Below, in pieces: positions 34,584 to 42,924 of a stretch of DNA of 64,000 nucleotides (the stretch's first letter is position 1; each line of letters opens with the position of its first letter). A model generated the notes under the pieces. That model was given only the letters and a program-made list of their open reading frames with translations, was not told the origin of the DNA and did no database searches. Origin of the DNA: Coprococcus eutactus. Lineage in GTDB: Bacteria > Bacillota > Clostridia > Lachnospirales > Lachnospiraceae. Location of the stretch: NCBI RefSeq assembly GCF_025149915.1, contig NZ_CP102278.1:2807001-2871000 (forward strand), read 5' to 3'. The position numbers were made by a program, and so were the translations under genes.

Positions 34584-35858
34584 TTACAGATCCGCCATAA
34601 GAAGCCATTTCCAGATTGGTATGACCTCTATATCTATACCATCATATTCAAGATTTGTCTCTTCACTGTTGGTGATAAGGATGCATTTGGAATCAGGAAT
34701 AAAATTGTTTAATTTGGCAAATGCACGGGTTTCGCGTTCTTTTGTGTCTATATCATCTAAAACTTGCAGGCTTACCTGTATGGCAAGGCGTTCAGAAGGT
34801 ATATAGAAGTCTATTTCTACATTGTTTTCAAAGAAAAAAACATTTTCTACGCCATAGCGTCTGATAAGTTCAATCGCAACAAGGTTCTCCAATTGGGCCG
34901 ATTTTGAATCCAGCAGCATAAGACCAAGAAGACCTGTGTCCATAAAATAGTATTTTGGCGATGTCTCTTTATCAACAAGCTTGGCTGCATAATTTTGCAG
35001 GGTAAAGAGAAGATAAGAGTCGGTCATGTAGCCAACGTAGTTTATGACTGTCTGCTTTCCTATGGCCATGCCGGTGCTCTTTAATATGTTTGTCAATCTG
35101 CTGAAAGACAGAGGTTTGGTAACTGATTCGGCTATTTTTTTGAGTATCAGTTTTATGGCAAAATCATTGGATATCTTATTTCTCGTTATTATATCCCCAA
35201 GATAGATAGTTTGATAAATGCTACTAAGAAATGCGCGTTTGTTCTTTATATCAACCAATTCGGGAAAAGCACCAAAGGTGACATATTCGTTGTACAGACT
35301 TAATACATCGGCTCTATCCTGGGTGCTGATCACATCAAGATAGTTTTTTTCTCTGTGATTGGCGGTAAGATATTCTGTAAATGAATATGGATAAACATTC
35401 ATGATGATAAATCTTCCGCCGAGAGTAGAAGCAATTTCGCTGCTGAGCATTTTGCAGTTGCTTCCTGTGATGTTGATTCGGTATTTCATATCAGCTATCC
35501 GACGCACAAATTTTTCCCAACCGTTTATGTTTGGGATTTCATCAAGAAACAAATACGGCTTGTTAGCTGAGCCAGACATTTCAAGACCTATTTCTAAGAT
35601 AGTATTTAGATCTGTAACCTTAATTTCTAAAAGACGCTCATCTTCAAAATTTACGTATACTATCTGTGAAAGGGGGACACCTTTTGATTCAAGTTGTTTT
35701 ATCTGTTGGTACATCAAATATGATTTACCAGTTCTTCTGATCCCAACAAAGCAATAATTAACATTTTCTTCCAAAAGGTATTGTCTGGTTATAATGGTAT
35801 TGTTAAGATAGGTCTCTTTCTGATCTATCATTATCTGTTTTAAGGTGTCTCTATTCAT
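34584..35858 (-). CDS. AAA-family ATPase with DUF4143 domain
   Basis: A 424-residue ATPase of the AAA_14/DUF4143 group. The Walker A motif is GIRRTGKSYLM (residues about 38-48), Walker B is PYLFLDEIPN, and a sensor follows in RINITGSNCKML. The C-terminal half is the DUF4143 domain with a PD-(D/E)XK-like fold (FFFENNVEIDFYI, AIQVSLQVLDD). These proteins are common, often in many copies, in gut anaerobes. Their function is unsettled, though archaeal relatives include proteins of mobile elements. It stands alone. The upstream region has a perfect 10-base dyad at 35896-35921 that could be an operator. The start has GGGAGG. Confidence 0.88.
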   Translation of the reverse strand: MNRDTLKQIMIDQKETYLNNTIITRQYLLEENVNYCFVGIRRTGKSYLMYQQIKQLESKGVPLSQIVYVNFEDERLLEIKVTDLNTILEIGLEMSGSANKPYLFLDEIPNINGWEKFVRRIADMKYRINITGSNCKMLSSEIASTLGGRFIIMNVYPYSFTEYLTANHREKNYLDVISTQDRADVLSLYNEYVTFGAFPELVDIKNKRAFLSSIYQTIYLGDIITRNKISNDFAIKLILKKIAESVTKPLSFSRLTNILKSTGMAIGKQTVINYVGYMTDSYLLFTLQNYAAKLVDKETSPKYYFMDTGLLGLMLLDSKSAQLENLVAIELIRRYGVENVFFFENNVEIDFYIPSERLAIQVSLQVLDDIDTKERETRAFAKLNNFIPDSKCILITNSEETNLEYDGIDIEVIPIWKWLLMADL

Positions 35859-35895
35859 GGCACAGTCCTCCCTTATCTAGAACAATCGTATAACA

Positions 35896-35921
35896 TTTTT
35901 GTCTTATATGCAAGACAAAAA
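35896..35921. promoter_or_regulatory. Perfect 10-base inverted repeat upstream of the AAA ATPase
   Basis: TTTTTGTCTT (35896-35905), six-base spacer ATATGC, AAGACAAAAA (35912-35921), 38-63 bases before the ATPase start. It overlaps the region where minus-strand promoter elements would lie, so it may be an operator. Confidence 0.45.
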
Positions 35922-36060
35922 TACGATAAAATTGTTTCCTATTAAAGATAGTATATACTGTTGAGAGGGAAATATTATAAAAAGCATACCCACAATGTTA
36001 AACCATACCGATAGTGTCAAATGAGCTACGAAAAGATTCCTTCCTTCTATTTATTTGAAT

Positions 36061-36174
36061 TTACTTTGCAAGTGCCGCATCGACTTCATCTGCAGAATAT
36101 ACCGTTCGTGCCTTGATGGAATCAACACCCTTCTGGAATTCTGCATCAAACAGGCAGTGGAGGCCTTTGGGGAA
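36061..36174 (-). pseudogene. Short C-terminal gene remnant
   Basis: An open frame without a start codon, bounded upstream by a TAA, encodes LFDAEFQKGVDSIKARTVYS followed by ADEVDAALAK and a stop. The sequence is typical of the C-terminal helices of a soluble protein, but I cannot name it. No other part of the gene is present nearby, so it is probably a relic left after rearrangement. Confidence 0.35.
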
Positions 36175-36334
36175 TTAAAACAGGACATGCTTCCATTACT
36201 ACATCCTCCGCCCATGTCATTATCATTTTGTCCGTATTATAAACATCTGATTCTCTTTAGTCATTTTGATTTTGTCATGTTGTATCATTTTTTTAATAAT
36301 ATTTATAAAATTAAGTAACATATACTATGTGTAC

Positions 36335-36378
36335 AAAAAATCCGGCAGGTAAACTACTTGTTCACCTGCCGGATTTTT
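36335..36378. terminator. Bidirectional terminator after the DUF5684 gene
   Basis: Perfect stem (AAAAATCCGGCAGGT with ACCTGCCGGATTTTT) around a 13-base loop, with A/T runs on both sides. It lies 27 bases past the stop at 36405. Confidence 0.85.
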
Positions 36379-36404
36379 GACGTTATACTATATTCATTAT
36401 TTTA

Positions 36405-36767
36405 TTAACTTGTCATATCAGAATAATAACAATCTCCAAGACCTAAAACACCTATAAAAATCGGGTTTAACACCAGGAAACCTATCAGGAACATCAAACC
36501 ATAGCCAAAGCTCTGGCACAGTTTGAAGTATAAATACAAAGTAAATATAGTTCCAACTATCGGAATAAATGTAAGAATACACATCCATCCTTTGTGTGCC
36601 CCGATCAAATATTCACACATTAAGTAAACATCGTACACGGGAATAAATGCCTTCCAGCCTTCTATTCCCATTTTTTCAAAGATCTTATACCAGCATATAC
36701 AACTGAAAATTATAAGTATGATTGATAAAGATATGATGATAAAACCTGAACTGTCCCCGTACGCCAT
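36405..36767 (-). CDS. Small membrane protein, DUF5684 type
   Basis: A 120-residue protein with three to four membrane helices. It has the characteristic turn KIFEKMGIEGWKAFIPVYDV between helices 1 and 2, then YLYFKLCQSFGYGLMFLIG and the C-terminal NPIFIGVLGLGDCYY. These features match the DUF5684 family, whose members often serve as signal-peptidase-like or leader-associated membrane proteins of unknown role. The start has a weak site (GGGGGAAT). It is monocistronic and followed by a strong terminator. Confidence 0.78.
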   Translation of the reverse strand: MAYGDSSGFIIISLSIILIIFSCICWYKIFEKMGIEGWKAFIPVYDVYLMCEYLIGAHKGWMCILTFIPIVGTIFTLYLYFKLCQSFGYGLMFLIGFLVLNPIFIGVLGLGDCYYSDMTS

Positions 36768-36869
36768 AATAAAATTCCCCCTATGTACTTATTTAGTCTT
36801 TCTCCCTTAGACGTATAAACACAGTTTATGCGACGTCAATATAAAAGTCAATAAGTTATCATTGAAACA

Positions 36870-38243
36870 CTATATCCTCTGCATTTTCACGATTGTCTCC
36901 ACATGAACAGTCCCCGGAAACTGATCGACAGCGCAGGCCTTAGTCACATAATATCCATTCTCCTGAAGTGTCACCAAATCCCTTGCAAGCGAAGTCGGTT
37001 TGCAGCTAATGTACACAAGTTCATTCACTCCATAGTTGATGATCTTCGTAAGAGCCTTCGGATTGATTCCATCCCTTGGTGGATCAAGGACTATGAAGTC
37101 CGGCTTTTCTTCGATCTCATCTATGACCTTAAGGACATCCCCTGCGATGAACTCGCAATTATCAAGACCATTGAGTTTAGCATTTACACGAGCTGCCGCA
37201 ACGGCCTCCTCCACGATCTCCACTCCTATCACCTTCTTTGCAACAGGTGCAAGAAGCTGGGCTATGGTTCCGGTTCCACTGTAGAGATCGAATATGACTG
37301 CATCCTTTGTGTCACCCACATAGGAACGCGCCTTGTCGTAGAGTCTCTCCGCACTCTTGGTATTTGTCTGGAAGAATGAGAACGGCGATATCTTGAACTG
37401 AAGCCCAAGGACCGTCTCATATATATACTCTGTTCCGTAGAGCAGATTTGTCCTGTCACTTATGACCGCATCTGCCATGGAGTCATTTTCTGTGTGGAGG
37501 ATTCCCGCGATCTTTCCCTCAAGAGGCAGATCAAGAAGTCCTCTCACAAATGCATCGAGGTCAAGGGCATCAAGATTCTGTGTCGATGTCACGAGATTTA
37601 CAAGCAGATCACCATTTGTGGCAGAGCGTCTGATCACCAAATGTCGGAGCAATCCTGTGTGCTGCATCTTTTTATAATAAGGAAGTCCTGCTGCCCTGCA
37701 GAATTCCACTGTATATTTCACGATCTTGTTCAGATCGTCATTTACTATATAACAGTCGTCCATCTGGACTATGTCGTATGTGCTGTTCTTCTTGTGTAGT
37801 CCAAGCGCCAGCGGGCCATCCTTGTACTCGTCGCCAAATGAGAATTCCATCTTATTTCTGTAGCCCTGAGTTACCGGTGACGCAAGTATCCCCTGCCACT
37901 CATAAGGATGCGTCTCACCATCGATAACGCCATCCAGAAGTCCCTTCACCAGTTCCTCTTTCACCTTCAGCTGATTATCATAGCTGAGTGTCTGGTAACT
38001 ACATCCACCGCACACACCAAAATGAGAACAAACCGGTGATGAATCCTCAAGCTCCGATTTCTCCAGAACCTCAAGGAGCCTTCCGTCTGCCTTGCCCTTC
38101 TTTAGCTTTGTGATGCGGCACGAAACCTTTTGCCCCTTTATCGCACCCTTGACGGTCACCTTCCTGTCGTCCATATGAAAACTTCCTTTGTTCGGGAACT
38201 CATATGTATCTATCACACCTTCAACTATATCATGTTTCTTCAT
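36870..38243 (-). CDS. rlmD: 23S rRNA (uracil-5-)-methyltransferase, RlmD/RlmCD type
   Basis: A 457-residue TrmA-family RNA methyltransferase that makes 5-methyluridine with S-adenosylmethionine. The N-terminal TRAM domain covers residues 1-60. The iron-sulphur Cys set is CSHFGVCGGCSYQ plus a later Cys in DDCYIV. The methyltransferase core has FDLYSGTGTIAQLL, VLDPPRDGINPKAL and the catalytic Cys in VYISCKPTSLARDL. A Glu near the end (VHVETIVKM) is the conserved base. Firmicutes often encode several paralogues (RlmCD, TrmFO-independent), so the exact target uridine, 1939 and/or 747, cannot be decided from sequence alone. Confidence 0.9.
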   Translation of the reverse strand: MKKHDIVEGVIDTYEFPNKGSFHMDDRKVTVKGAIKGQKVSCRITKLKKGKADGRLLEVLEKSELEDSSPVCSHFGVCGGCSYQTLSYDNQLKVKEELVKGLLDGVIDGETHPYEWQGILASPVTQGYRNKMEFSFGDEYKDGPLALGLHKKNSTYDIVQMDDCYIVNDDLNKIVKYTVEFCRAAGLPYYKKMQHTGLLRHLVIRRSATNGDLLVNLVTSTQNLDALDLDAFVRGLLDLPLEGKIAGILHTENDSMADAVISDRTNLLYGTEYIYETVLGLQFKISPFSFFQTNTKSAERLYDKARSYVGDTKDAVIFDLYSGTGTIAQLLAPVAKKVIGVEIVEEAVAAARVNAKLNGLDNCEFIAGDVLKVIDEIEEKPDFIVLDPPRDGINPKALTKIINYGVNELVYISCKPTSLARDLVTLQENGYYVTKACAVDQFPGTVHVETIVKMQRI

Positions 38244-38332
38244 ATCATTTTACCTGCCATTTTAATCTCTCAAATATGCCCTACTCCCAAATGTTCTCCC
38301 AGAAACTCTTTCTCTTCTTCTCCTCCGGTATG

Positions 38333-38406
38333 GAACATCAGCCATTTAAAGCTGCCTTCGGCAGGGCTGATGCTACATGTCAAATTTTCTTCGAAAACTT
38401 GACACA
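38333..38406. repeat. Double-hairpin dispersed repeat, copy A
   Basis: A 74-base element closely related to 59580-59656. Shared blocks are GAACATCAGCC, GCCTTCGGC (a small hairpin), GGGCTGA, GCTACATGTCAA and TTTTC...GAAAACTTGACACA. The last forms a perfect stem of TGTCAA-TTTTC with GAAAA-TTGACA type arms. Here it overlaps and ends the phosphodiesterase gene. Confidence 0.85.
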
Positions 38407-38897
38407 TTCGACTCCAGCCTTGGCAGCTCATTCTCCGCAAAGAAAGGCGTTCCGTGCTGGTCAAAATCCAGCAGCATGTATGTTCCTACTCTGTTATCCC
38501 TCGGCAGTGCCAGACTTCCCGGATTCACGATATATGAATTCTTATAAGTCGTCAGATCCCGCCTATGGGTATGTCCATACATCACGAAGTCATATCCCTC
38601 CAGATCTATGAGTTCCTCCAGGTATGCTGTTCCGCTGTTCACTCCATACCTGTGTCCATGGGTTATAAATGCTCTCTTGTCTCCAATATTGAACTCATCA
38701 TATATCGGGAGTTCTGCATTGTAGTCGCAGTTTCCCCTCACCATGTGGATCTCGCAATTAAACAGATCATATATGAGTTCTTCATCGCCTTCAACATCTC
38801 CCAGATGTATCAGCATATCCACATCTCCAACTATATCGTATATCTGCTCTATGCAGCTGCTTTTGCCATGGGTATCACTTATTATCAGGACTTTCAT
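38373..38897 (-). CDS. YfcE/MJ0936-type metallophosphoesterase
   Basis: A 174-residue two-metal phosphodiesterase with every family motif: ISDTHG (metal D, H), HLGDVEGD, RGNCDY (GNC variant of GNH), FITHGHRYG and MYGHTHRR with the closing NPGSL. Such enzymes hydrolyse phosphodiesters and phosphomonoesters; the natural substrate is usually unknown. The last 11 or so residues (SSFRRKFDM) are encoded by a dispersed repeat (38333-38406), which also provides the TAG stop, so the original C-terminus has been replaced. It lies 55 bases downstream of rdgB; co-transcription is likely. AAGGGGGG precedes the start. Confidence 0.9.
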   Translation of the reverse strand: MKVLIISDTHGKSSCIEQIYDIVGDVDMLIHLGDVEGDEELIYDLFNCEIHMVRGNCDYNAELPIYDEFNIGDKRAFITHGHRYGVNSGTAYLEELIDLEGYDFVMYGHTHRRDLTTYKNSYIVNPGSLALPRDNRVGTYMLLDFDQHGTPFFAENELPRLESNVSSFRRKFDM

Positions 38898-38952
38898 CTC
38901 TGCCCCCCTTGTTTAAAATCTAACAAACACAGTGATTCGCAATCATCTGCCA

Positions 38953-39555
38953 TCAATTATTCTCTCTATGCTTTCTGATGACGTCCTTCATCAGTCTGAG
39001 TGCATTTCCGCGGTGGCTTATCTCGTTCTTCTCCTCCGGGTCAAGCTCCGCCGTGGTCTTGCCCTTTTCAGGCAGGAAGAATATCGGATCATATCCAAAT
39101 CCATTCTCGCCACGCTCCTCATATCCGATTATTCCCTCAATGGTTCCGCGTGTCGTATACTCACTTCCATCTGGAAATACCGCTGCTATTGCACACACAA
39201 ATCTTGCGGTTCTCTCAGAATCCGGAACACCTGCCAGCTTGTCTATTATGTACTGGTTCTTTATCCTGTATGATGTGTCCTCGCCGAGGAATCTCGCGCT
39301 GTATATACCAGGCGCCTTGTCCATGTAGTCGACCTCCAGGCCTGAATCATCGGCAAGCACCAGACATCCAGTCTCCTTGCTGATCGCCCTTGCCTTGATA
39401 AGGGCATTCTCCTCAAATGTCTTTCCATCCTCGACTATATCAACATTGATCCCAGCCTCCTTCATGGACTGTATCTCATAGCCAAGATCCGCAAGTATCA
39501 TGCGGACCTCCTTCATCTTGCCCTCATTGCCAGTTGCAAATATAAGCTTATCCAT
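38953..39555 (-). CDS. rdgB: RdgB/HAM1-type non-canonical purine NTP pyrophosphatase
   Basis: A 200-residue enzyme that removes dITP, dXTP and XTP from the nucleotide pool by hydrolysis to monophosphates. Motifs are the N-terminal FATGNEGKMKEV (substrate binding), EDGKTFEENALIKA, VLADDSGLEVD (metal Asp), GIYSARFLGE, FGYDPIFFLPEKGKT and the C-terminal EKNEISHRGNAL. Length is normal. It follows the papain-like gene by 16 bases and precedes the phosphodiesterase, a pairing with YfcE-type genes that is common in Firmicutes. GAAAGGAG precedes the start. Confidence 0.93.
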   Translation of the reverse strand: MDKLIFATGNEGKMKEVRMILADLGYEIQSMKEAGINVDIVEDGKTFEENALIKARAISKETGCLVLADDSGLEVDYMDKAPGIYSARFLGEDTSYRIKNQYIIDKLAGVPDSERTARFVCAIAAVFPDGSEYTTRGTIEGIIGYEERGENGFGYDPIFFLPEKGKTTAELDPEEKNEISHRGNALRLMKDVIRKHRENN

Positions 39556-39571
39556 ATATACGACTCCTTTC

Positions 39572-41266
39572 CTACTCCACTGTTCTCGTAAATGCCTTCA
39601 GGCACACATTACATTTCCTATCCTTCTCCGCGCTGTACCACTGCTTGCCATACAGACTCAGATATCCCTCACCGTCTTTTATGTCGAAACTGTCAGTCAG
39701 CGAGTCCGCATCATACTCTATGGCTATCGGATATTTCGTATCCGGCGTAGTTATATGAACCACAACTGCGAATTTCTTTCCATCAGCAAGTTTCTCCGCC
39801 TGCTCCAGATCCACAGTATAATAACCTGCATACTCGACTTCGCCTGATGCCACAAGCTTTCGATCAGCCAGACTGTCCTCGTCCTGAAAATCCGTCACAA
39901 CATAGACTTCATATGTGGTCTTGGCGCCTGTTGCATAGAACGACACCGCAGCGAGTTCCTCATTCTTGCCCGCCTTGTACACATTTGCAAAATATGCCTC
40001 TTCATTGTCAAATCCTAACACGCCGACCCAGCCAAGCTTGTCCGCCTGATAAATCTTGTCATAATTGTCCGCCGGCTCCAGCTTCGTGTACACAACGCTT
40101 GTCTCGCATATATGTGCATCATAATAGGAAATATAGAAATATCCCTCATCGCCAAAGTCTGTTCCCCAGCTGTTCTTACAGATAAATGCGCCATCCTTCT
40201 TCGGCGTTTTGTTGAAGTTGTTCCTGCTGTAATTGTCATCCCAGCCCACTATGACAACATCGTGGTTGATTCCCTCCGTGCCGTCATAATAATATGAGCT
40301 GTGGTCTCTGTTGTAATATTCAGAATCGCTGTCGGCGTCCACCATGTCACTGTATATCGCGGTCTCAACTCCGCCCTTCTTATACACAGCTTCCTTGACC
40401 GCCTCAAGATCCTTGTCCTCTATTATCTCAGCTTCCTGGAGGTGCTTCACCGCCTTAAGTTTTGAATTGGTCTCGTCATCGCCGTATGGATCATCCTTTT
40501 CAAGCACAGGCCCCTTCCACGATGCCAGATAGGCTATACTCATTCTGTACTGTCCGCCCTCAAACTGCTCTATGCCAAATCCGTTGTTCTTCGTCATGTT
40601 GTCCACAGAGAACTGAAGATTCTCATCCGGCATGAGCGTTGTCTCAAGAGCTGCCAGAGACGCAAATGCCCAGCACGTGCCAGAATCGCCCTGATCTCTG
40701 ACCTCTGTGACACGTCCCTCTTTTCTCATATCATACGCTGCAGGAAGTGTTGTATCCTCGCCCTTTTTCTGCAGTGATATCTGACCGGTGGAATAGTTGT
40801 ACTCACAGGTGTAATCTATGGCATCGCTTATATACTCTATAGGCACATACAACTTGTCATTATTTTTCACCGGCTGCGTCTGCAGCGTTACCTTCTCTTC
40901 GTCAAAGCTTGCATCTGCGGAACCAGCCACGATCCTGACCGTATGGTCGTTTCTCTTTATGATGATACCGCCATTTGCATATTCATCGACAGTGCATCCC
41001 ATCTTGTCCTTCACAGCATCGATCGGCAGCATGACGTGAAGGTCAGAACCTATATATGGAAGGTACTGCTCATCCGGAACATCACTGCCATTTATCTTGA
41101 GTTTCAGTCCCTCTAAATTGTAGTTTTCTGCAAGCTTGCCTGACAGAACCTGCGCCGCATGCTGTTCTTCATCGTTCTTTTCAAGTCTTCCAACGGGATT
41201 CTGCATTCCATAATACGCCAGTATTCCAATGGCGCATATAAGGACTATATATACCAGCTTTTTCAA
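39572..41266 (-). CDS. Exported papain-like cysteine protease with copper amine oxidase-like N-terminal domain
   Basis: A 564-residue protein. A signal or anchor helix (KKLVYIVLICAIGILAYYG) is followed by a copper-amine-oxidase N-like domain (about 60-165: VMLPIDAVKDKMGCTVDEYA, LYVPIEYISDAI). A C1A papain-family domain (about 178-395) follows. The active site is complete: Gln and Cys in RDQGDSGTCWAFAS, His in INHDVVIVGWDD and Asn in FICKNSWGTDFGDEGY. The last 165 residues form a beta-rich domain like the lectin-like domain found after bacterial C1 peptidases. It is expected to act outside the cell, cleaving or trimming surface proteins. It overlaps the RlmL-type gene by four bases (ATGA). Confidence 0.85.
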   Translation of the reverse strand: MKKLVYIVLICAIGILAYYGMQNPVGRLEKNDEEQHAAQVLSGKLAENYNLEGLKLKINGSDVPDEQYLPYIGSDLHVMLPIDAVKDKMGCTVDEYANGGIIIKRNDHTVRIVAGSADASFDEEKVTLQTQPVKNNDKLYVPIEYISDAIDYTCEYNYSTGQISLQKKGEDTTLPAAYDMRKEGRVTEVRDQGDSGTCWAFASLAALETTLMPDENLQFSVDNMTKNNGFGIEQFEGGQYRMSIAYLASWKGPVLEKDDPYGDDETNSKLKAVKHLQEAEIIEDKDLEAVKEAVYKKGGVETAIYSDMVDADSDSEYYNRDHSSYYYDGTEGINHDVVIVGWDDNYSRNNFNKTPKKDGAFICKNSWGTDFGDEGYFYISYYDAHICETSVVYTKLEPADNYDKIYQADKLGWVGVLGFDNEEAYFANVYKAGKNEELAAVSFYATGAKTTYEVYVVTDFQDEDSLADRKLVASGEVEYAGYYTVDLEQAEKLADGKKFAVVVHITTPDTKYPIAIEYDADSLTDSFDIKDGEGYLSLYGKQWYSAEKDRKCNVCLKAFTRTVE

Positions 41267-42420
41267 CTGTCTTCTCTCCTTCTTTTAGGTGGCTTCGGTC
41301 CCATAAACTGATAGAAATAGGACTTTATCATGCCGTTGTATATCTTGCGGTTCCTGTCCGCCTTTCTTCCAATATATTTCTCTGCGTCCGCATATGACGT
41401 TATGAGGAACATCGACCAGTCATCCAGATTCCTGTAGCTCTCGCCTATAGTTCTGTACAGCTCCGGAAGAGCCTCCTTCTCCTCAAGTCTCTCTCCATAC
41501 GGCGGATTTGTTATGATGAAACCGTACTTCTTTGGATTTCTGAGGTCCTTCACATCCCTCTGCTGGAAATGTATGTGCTGATCAACCCCTGCTGCCTTCG
41601 CATTTTCCATGGCACACTTTACCATGTCTGAGTCAAGATCATATCCCTGAATATTCATCTTTACATCCCGGTCTATCAGATCATTTGCCTCGTCGACCGC
41701 GCTGTACCAGATCTTCTTGTCACACACTTTTCCCCACTCTTGGGCAGTGAATTCCCTGTCCATTCCCGGTGCAATATGTGCTCCTATCATGGCAGCCTCT
41801 ATAGGGAATGTACCACTGCCACAGAAAGGATCTACCAGAACACGGTCCTTGTTCCACGGCGTGAGCATGATGAGCGCCGAAGCCAGTGTCTCCGATATAG
41901 GCGCCTTGCCAACAAGCTTTCTGTAGCCTCTCTTGTGAAGTGATACCCCTGAGGTGTCAAGTGCTATGGTTACTATATCCTTAAATATAAACACACGCAC
42001 AGGATAGCTTGCTCCGTCCTCTGTGAACCAAGATACCCTGTATGTCTTCTTCATCCTCTCAACCATAGCCTTCTTTACTATGGACTGTATATCCGAAGGG
42101 CTGAACAGCGCACTCTTGTTTGATGTCGCCTTTGATACCCAGAACTTCGCATCTCTGGTGAGATACTTCTCCCAGGCGATCGCCTTTGTCCCCTCAAAAA
42201 GCTCGTCAAATGTGGTGGCTTTGAAGCTGCCACATTTGAGCATTATCCTCTCTGCCGTTCTTATAAATACATTTGCCCTGGCTATTGCGTCCTCATCACC
42301 AGCAAATGTTATTCTTCCGTCCTCGACCTGGACTATCTCATATCCAAGATCCTGTATCTCTCTTTTCAGTACAGACTCCAGTCCAAAATGGCATGGAGCA
42401 ATCAGTTCAACTCTGCTCAT
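41263..42420 (-). CDS. THUMP-domain class I RNA methyltransferase, RlmL type
   Basis: A 385-residue methyltransferase of the RlmL/YpsC group that modifies N2 of a guanosine in 23S rRNA, or possibly another RNA. The THUMP domain covers about residues 45-160 (FELFEGTKAIAWEKYL area). The Rossmann methyltransferase domain has LVDPFCGSGTFPIEAA (SAM site), GYDLDSDMVKCAMENA and the catalytic NPPYGERL. The C-terminal KKPPKRRREDS is basic. It is the single-methyltransferase form, without the second RlmK domain of E. coli. AAGGAAAGG precedes the start. It overlaps the protease gene, so the two are coupled although functionally unrelated. Confidence 0.9.
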   Translation of the reverse strand: MSRVELIAPCHFGLESVLKREIQDLGYEIVQVEDGRITFAGDEDAIARANVFIRTAERIMLKCGSFKATTFDELFEGTKAIAWEKYLTRDAKFWVSKATSNKSALFSPSDIQSIVKKAMVERMKKTYRVSWFTEDGASYPVRVFIFKDIVTIALDTSGVSLHKRGYRKLVGKAPISETLASALIMLTPWNKDRVLVDPFCGSGTFPIEAAMIGAHIAPGMDREFTAQEWGKVCDKKIWYSAVDEANDLIDRDVKMNIQGYDLDSDMVKCAMENAKAAGVDQHIHFQQRDVKDLRNPKKYGFIITNPPYGERLEEKEALPELYRTIGESYRNLDDWSMFLITSYADAEKYIGRKADRNRKIYNGMIKSYFYQFMGPKPPKRRREDS

Positions 42421-42451
42421 CTATCGTCCTTTCCTTATATCAGCTATTCTG

Positions 42452-42760
42452 TCATCTCTGTCTTGTGAGCGGTCCCTTATACTGTGCAAGACCACCTATC
42501 GTGTTGATTACTTTGTAGCCATCCTCACCCATGGCAAGGGCTGCCCTCATACTGCTTATACCGCGCTCACAATATACGATCAGGTACTTACTCTTTGGAA
42601 GTGAATAAGCCCCCTCCTCGATCTGTTCCAGCGGTACATTGATCGCCATCGGAATATGCCCGGATGCAAACTCCTCACGGCTTCTGACATCCACTATTAT
42701 ACCACCCCTGGCGACCGCTTCGTGGATAATGTTGCGAATAGGAATACTTGTGAACCCCAC
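42452..42760 (-). CDS. Single-domain rhodanese
   Basis: A 102-residue rhodanese-homology protein with the CH2A-type segment DVRSREEFASGHIPMAINVPL and the active-site loop CERGISSM, containing the persulphide-carrying Cys. It probably transfers sulphur to an acceptor in the cytosol; the partner is unknown. It starts with GTG (42758-42760), supported by GGGAGG nine bases upstream; a nearby ATG is out of frame. It lies 31 bases upstream of the RlmL-type gene and is probably in its operon. Confidence 0.85.
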   Translation of the reverse strand: MGFTSIPIRNIIHEAVARGGIIVDVRSREEFASGHIPMAINVPLEQIEEGAYSLPKSKYLIVYCERGISSMRAALAMGEDGYKVINTIGGLAQYKGPLTRQR

Positions 42761-42875
42761 TCATTCCACCTCCCTCATACATATAGAAAATCCTTTCTGT
42801 TATATGATATGAGGCAGATATATTTGCGGTCACAAACAAATCCGCAAAACCTATACTGCTTTTTCAAGCCAAGAA

Positions 42876-42908
42876 GTCCCGGCAGGCGCAGCTACCGTCT
42901 GTCGGGAC
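42876..42908 (-). terminator. Terminator after valS
   Basis: Stem GTCCCGGCAG (42876-42885) with CTGTCGGGAC (42899-42908), one mismatch, 16 bases beyond the valS stop. The tail on the minus strand is only moderately T-rich. A smaller hairpin (TTTGCGG/CCGCAAA) lies at 42823-42848. Confidence 0.55.
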
Positions 42909-42924
42909 CCCATTTACTTATTTA

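Larger units (their letters stand above)
35859..36404. other. Intergenic region upstream of the AAA ATPase
   Basis: A 546-base gap. It contains the dyad at 35896-35921, a 37-codon gene remnant at 36061-36174 and a bidirectional terminator at 36335-36378. The rest is A+T-rich with no further structure that I can see. Confidence 0.5.

Noticed and set aside
36055..36318. 87-codon plus-strand frame
   Set aside because: Low-complexity and opposite a better-supported minus-strand remnant ending at 36061.
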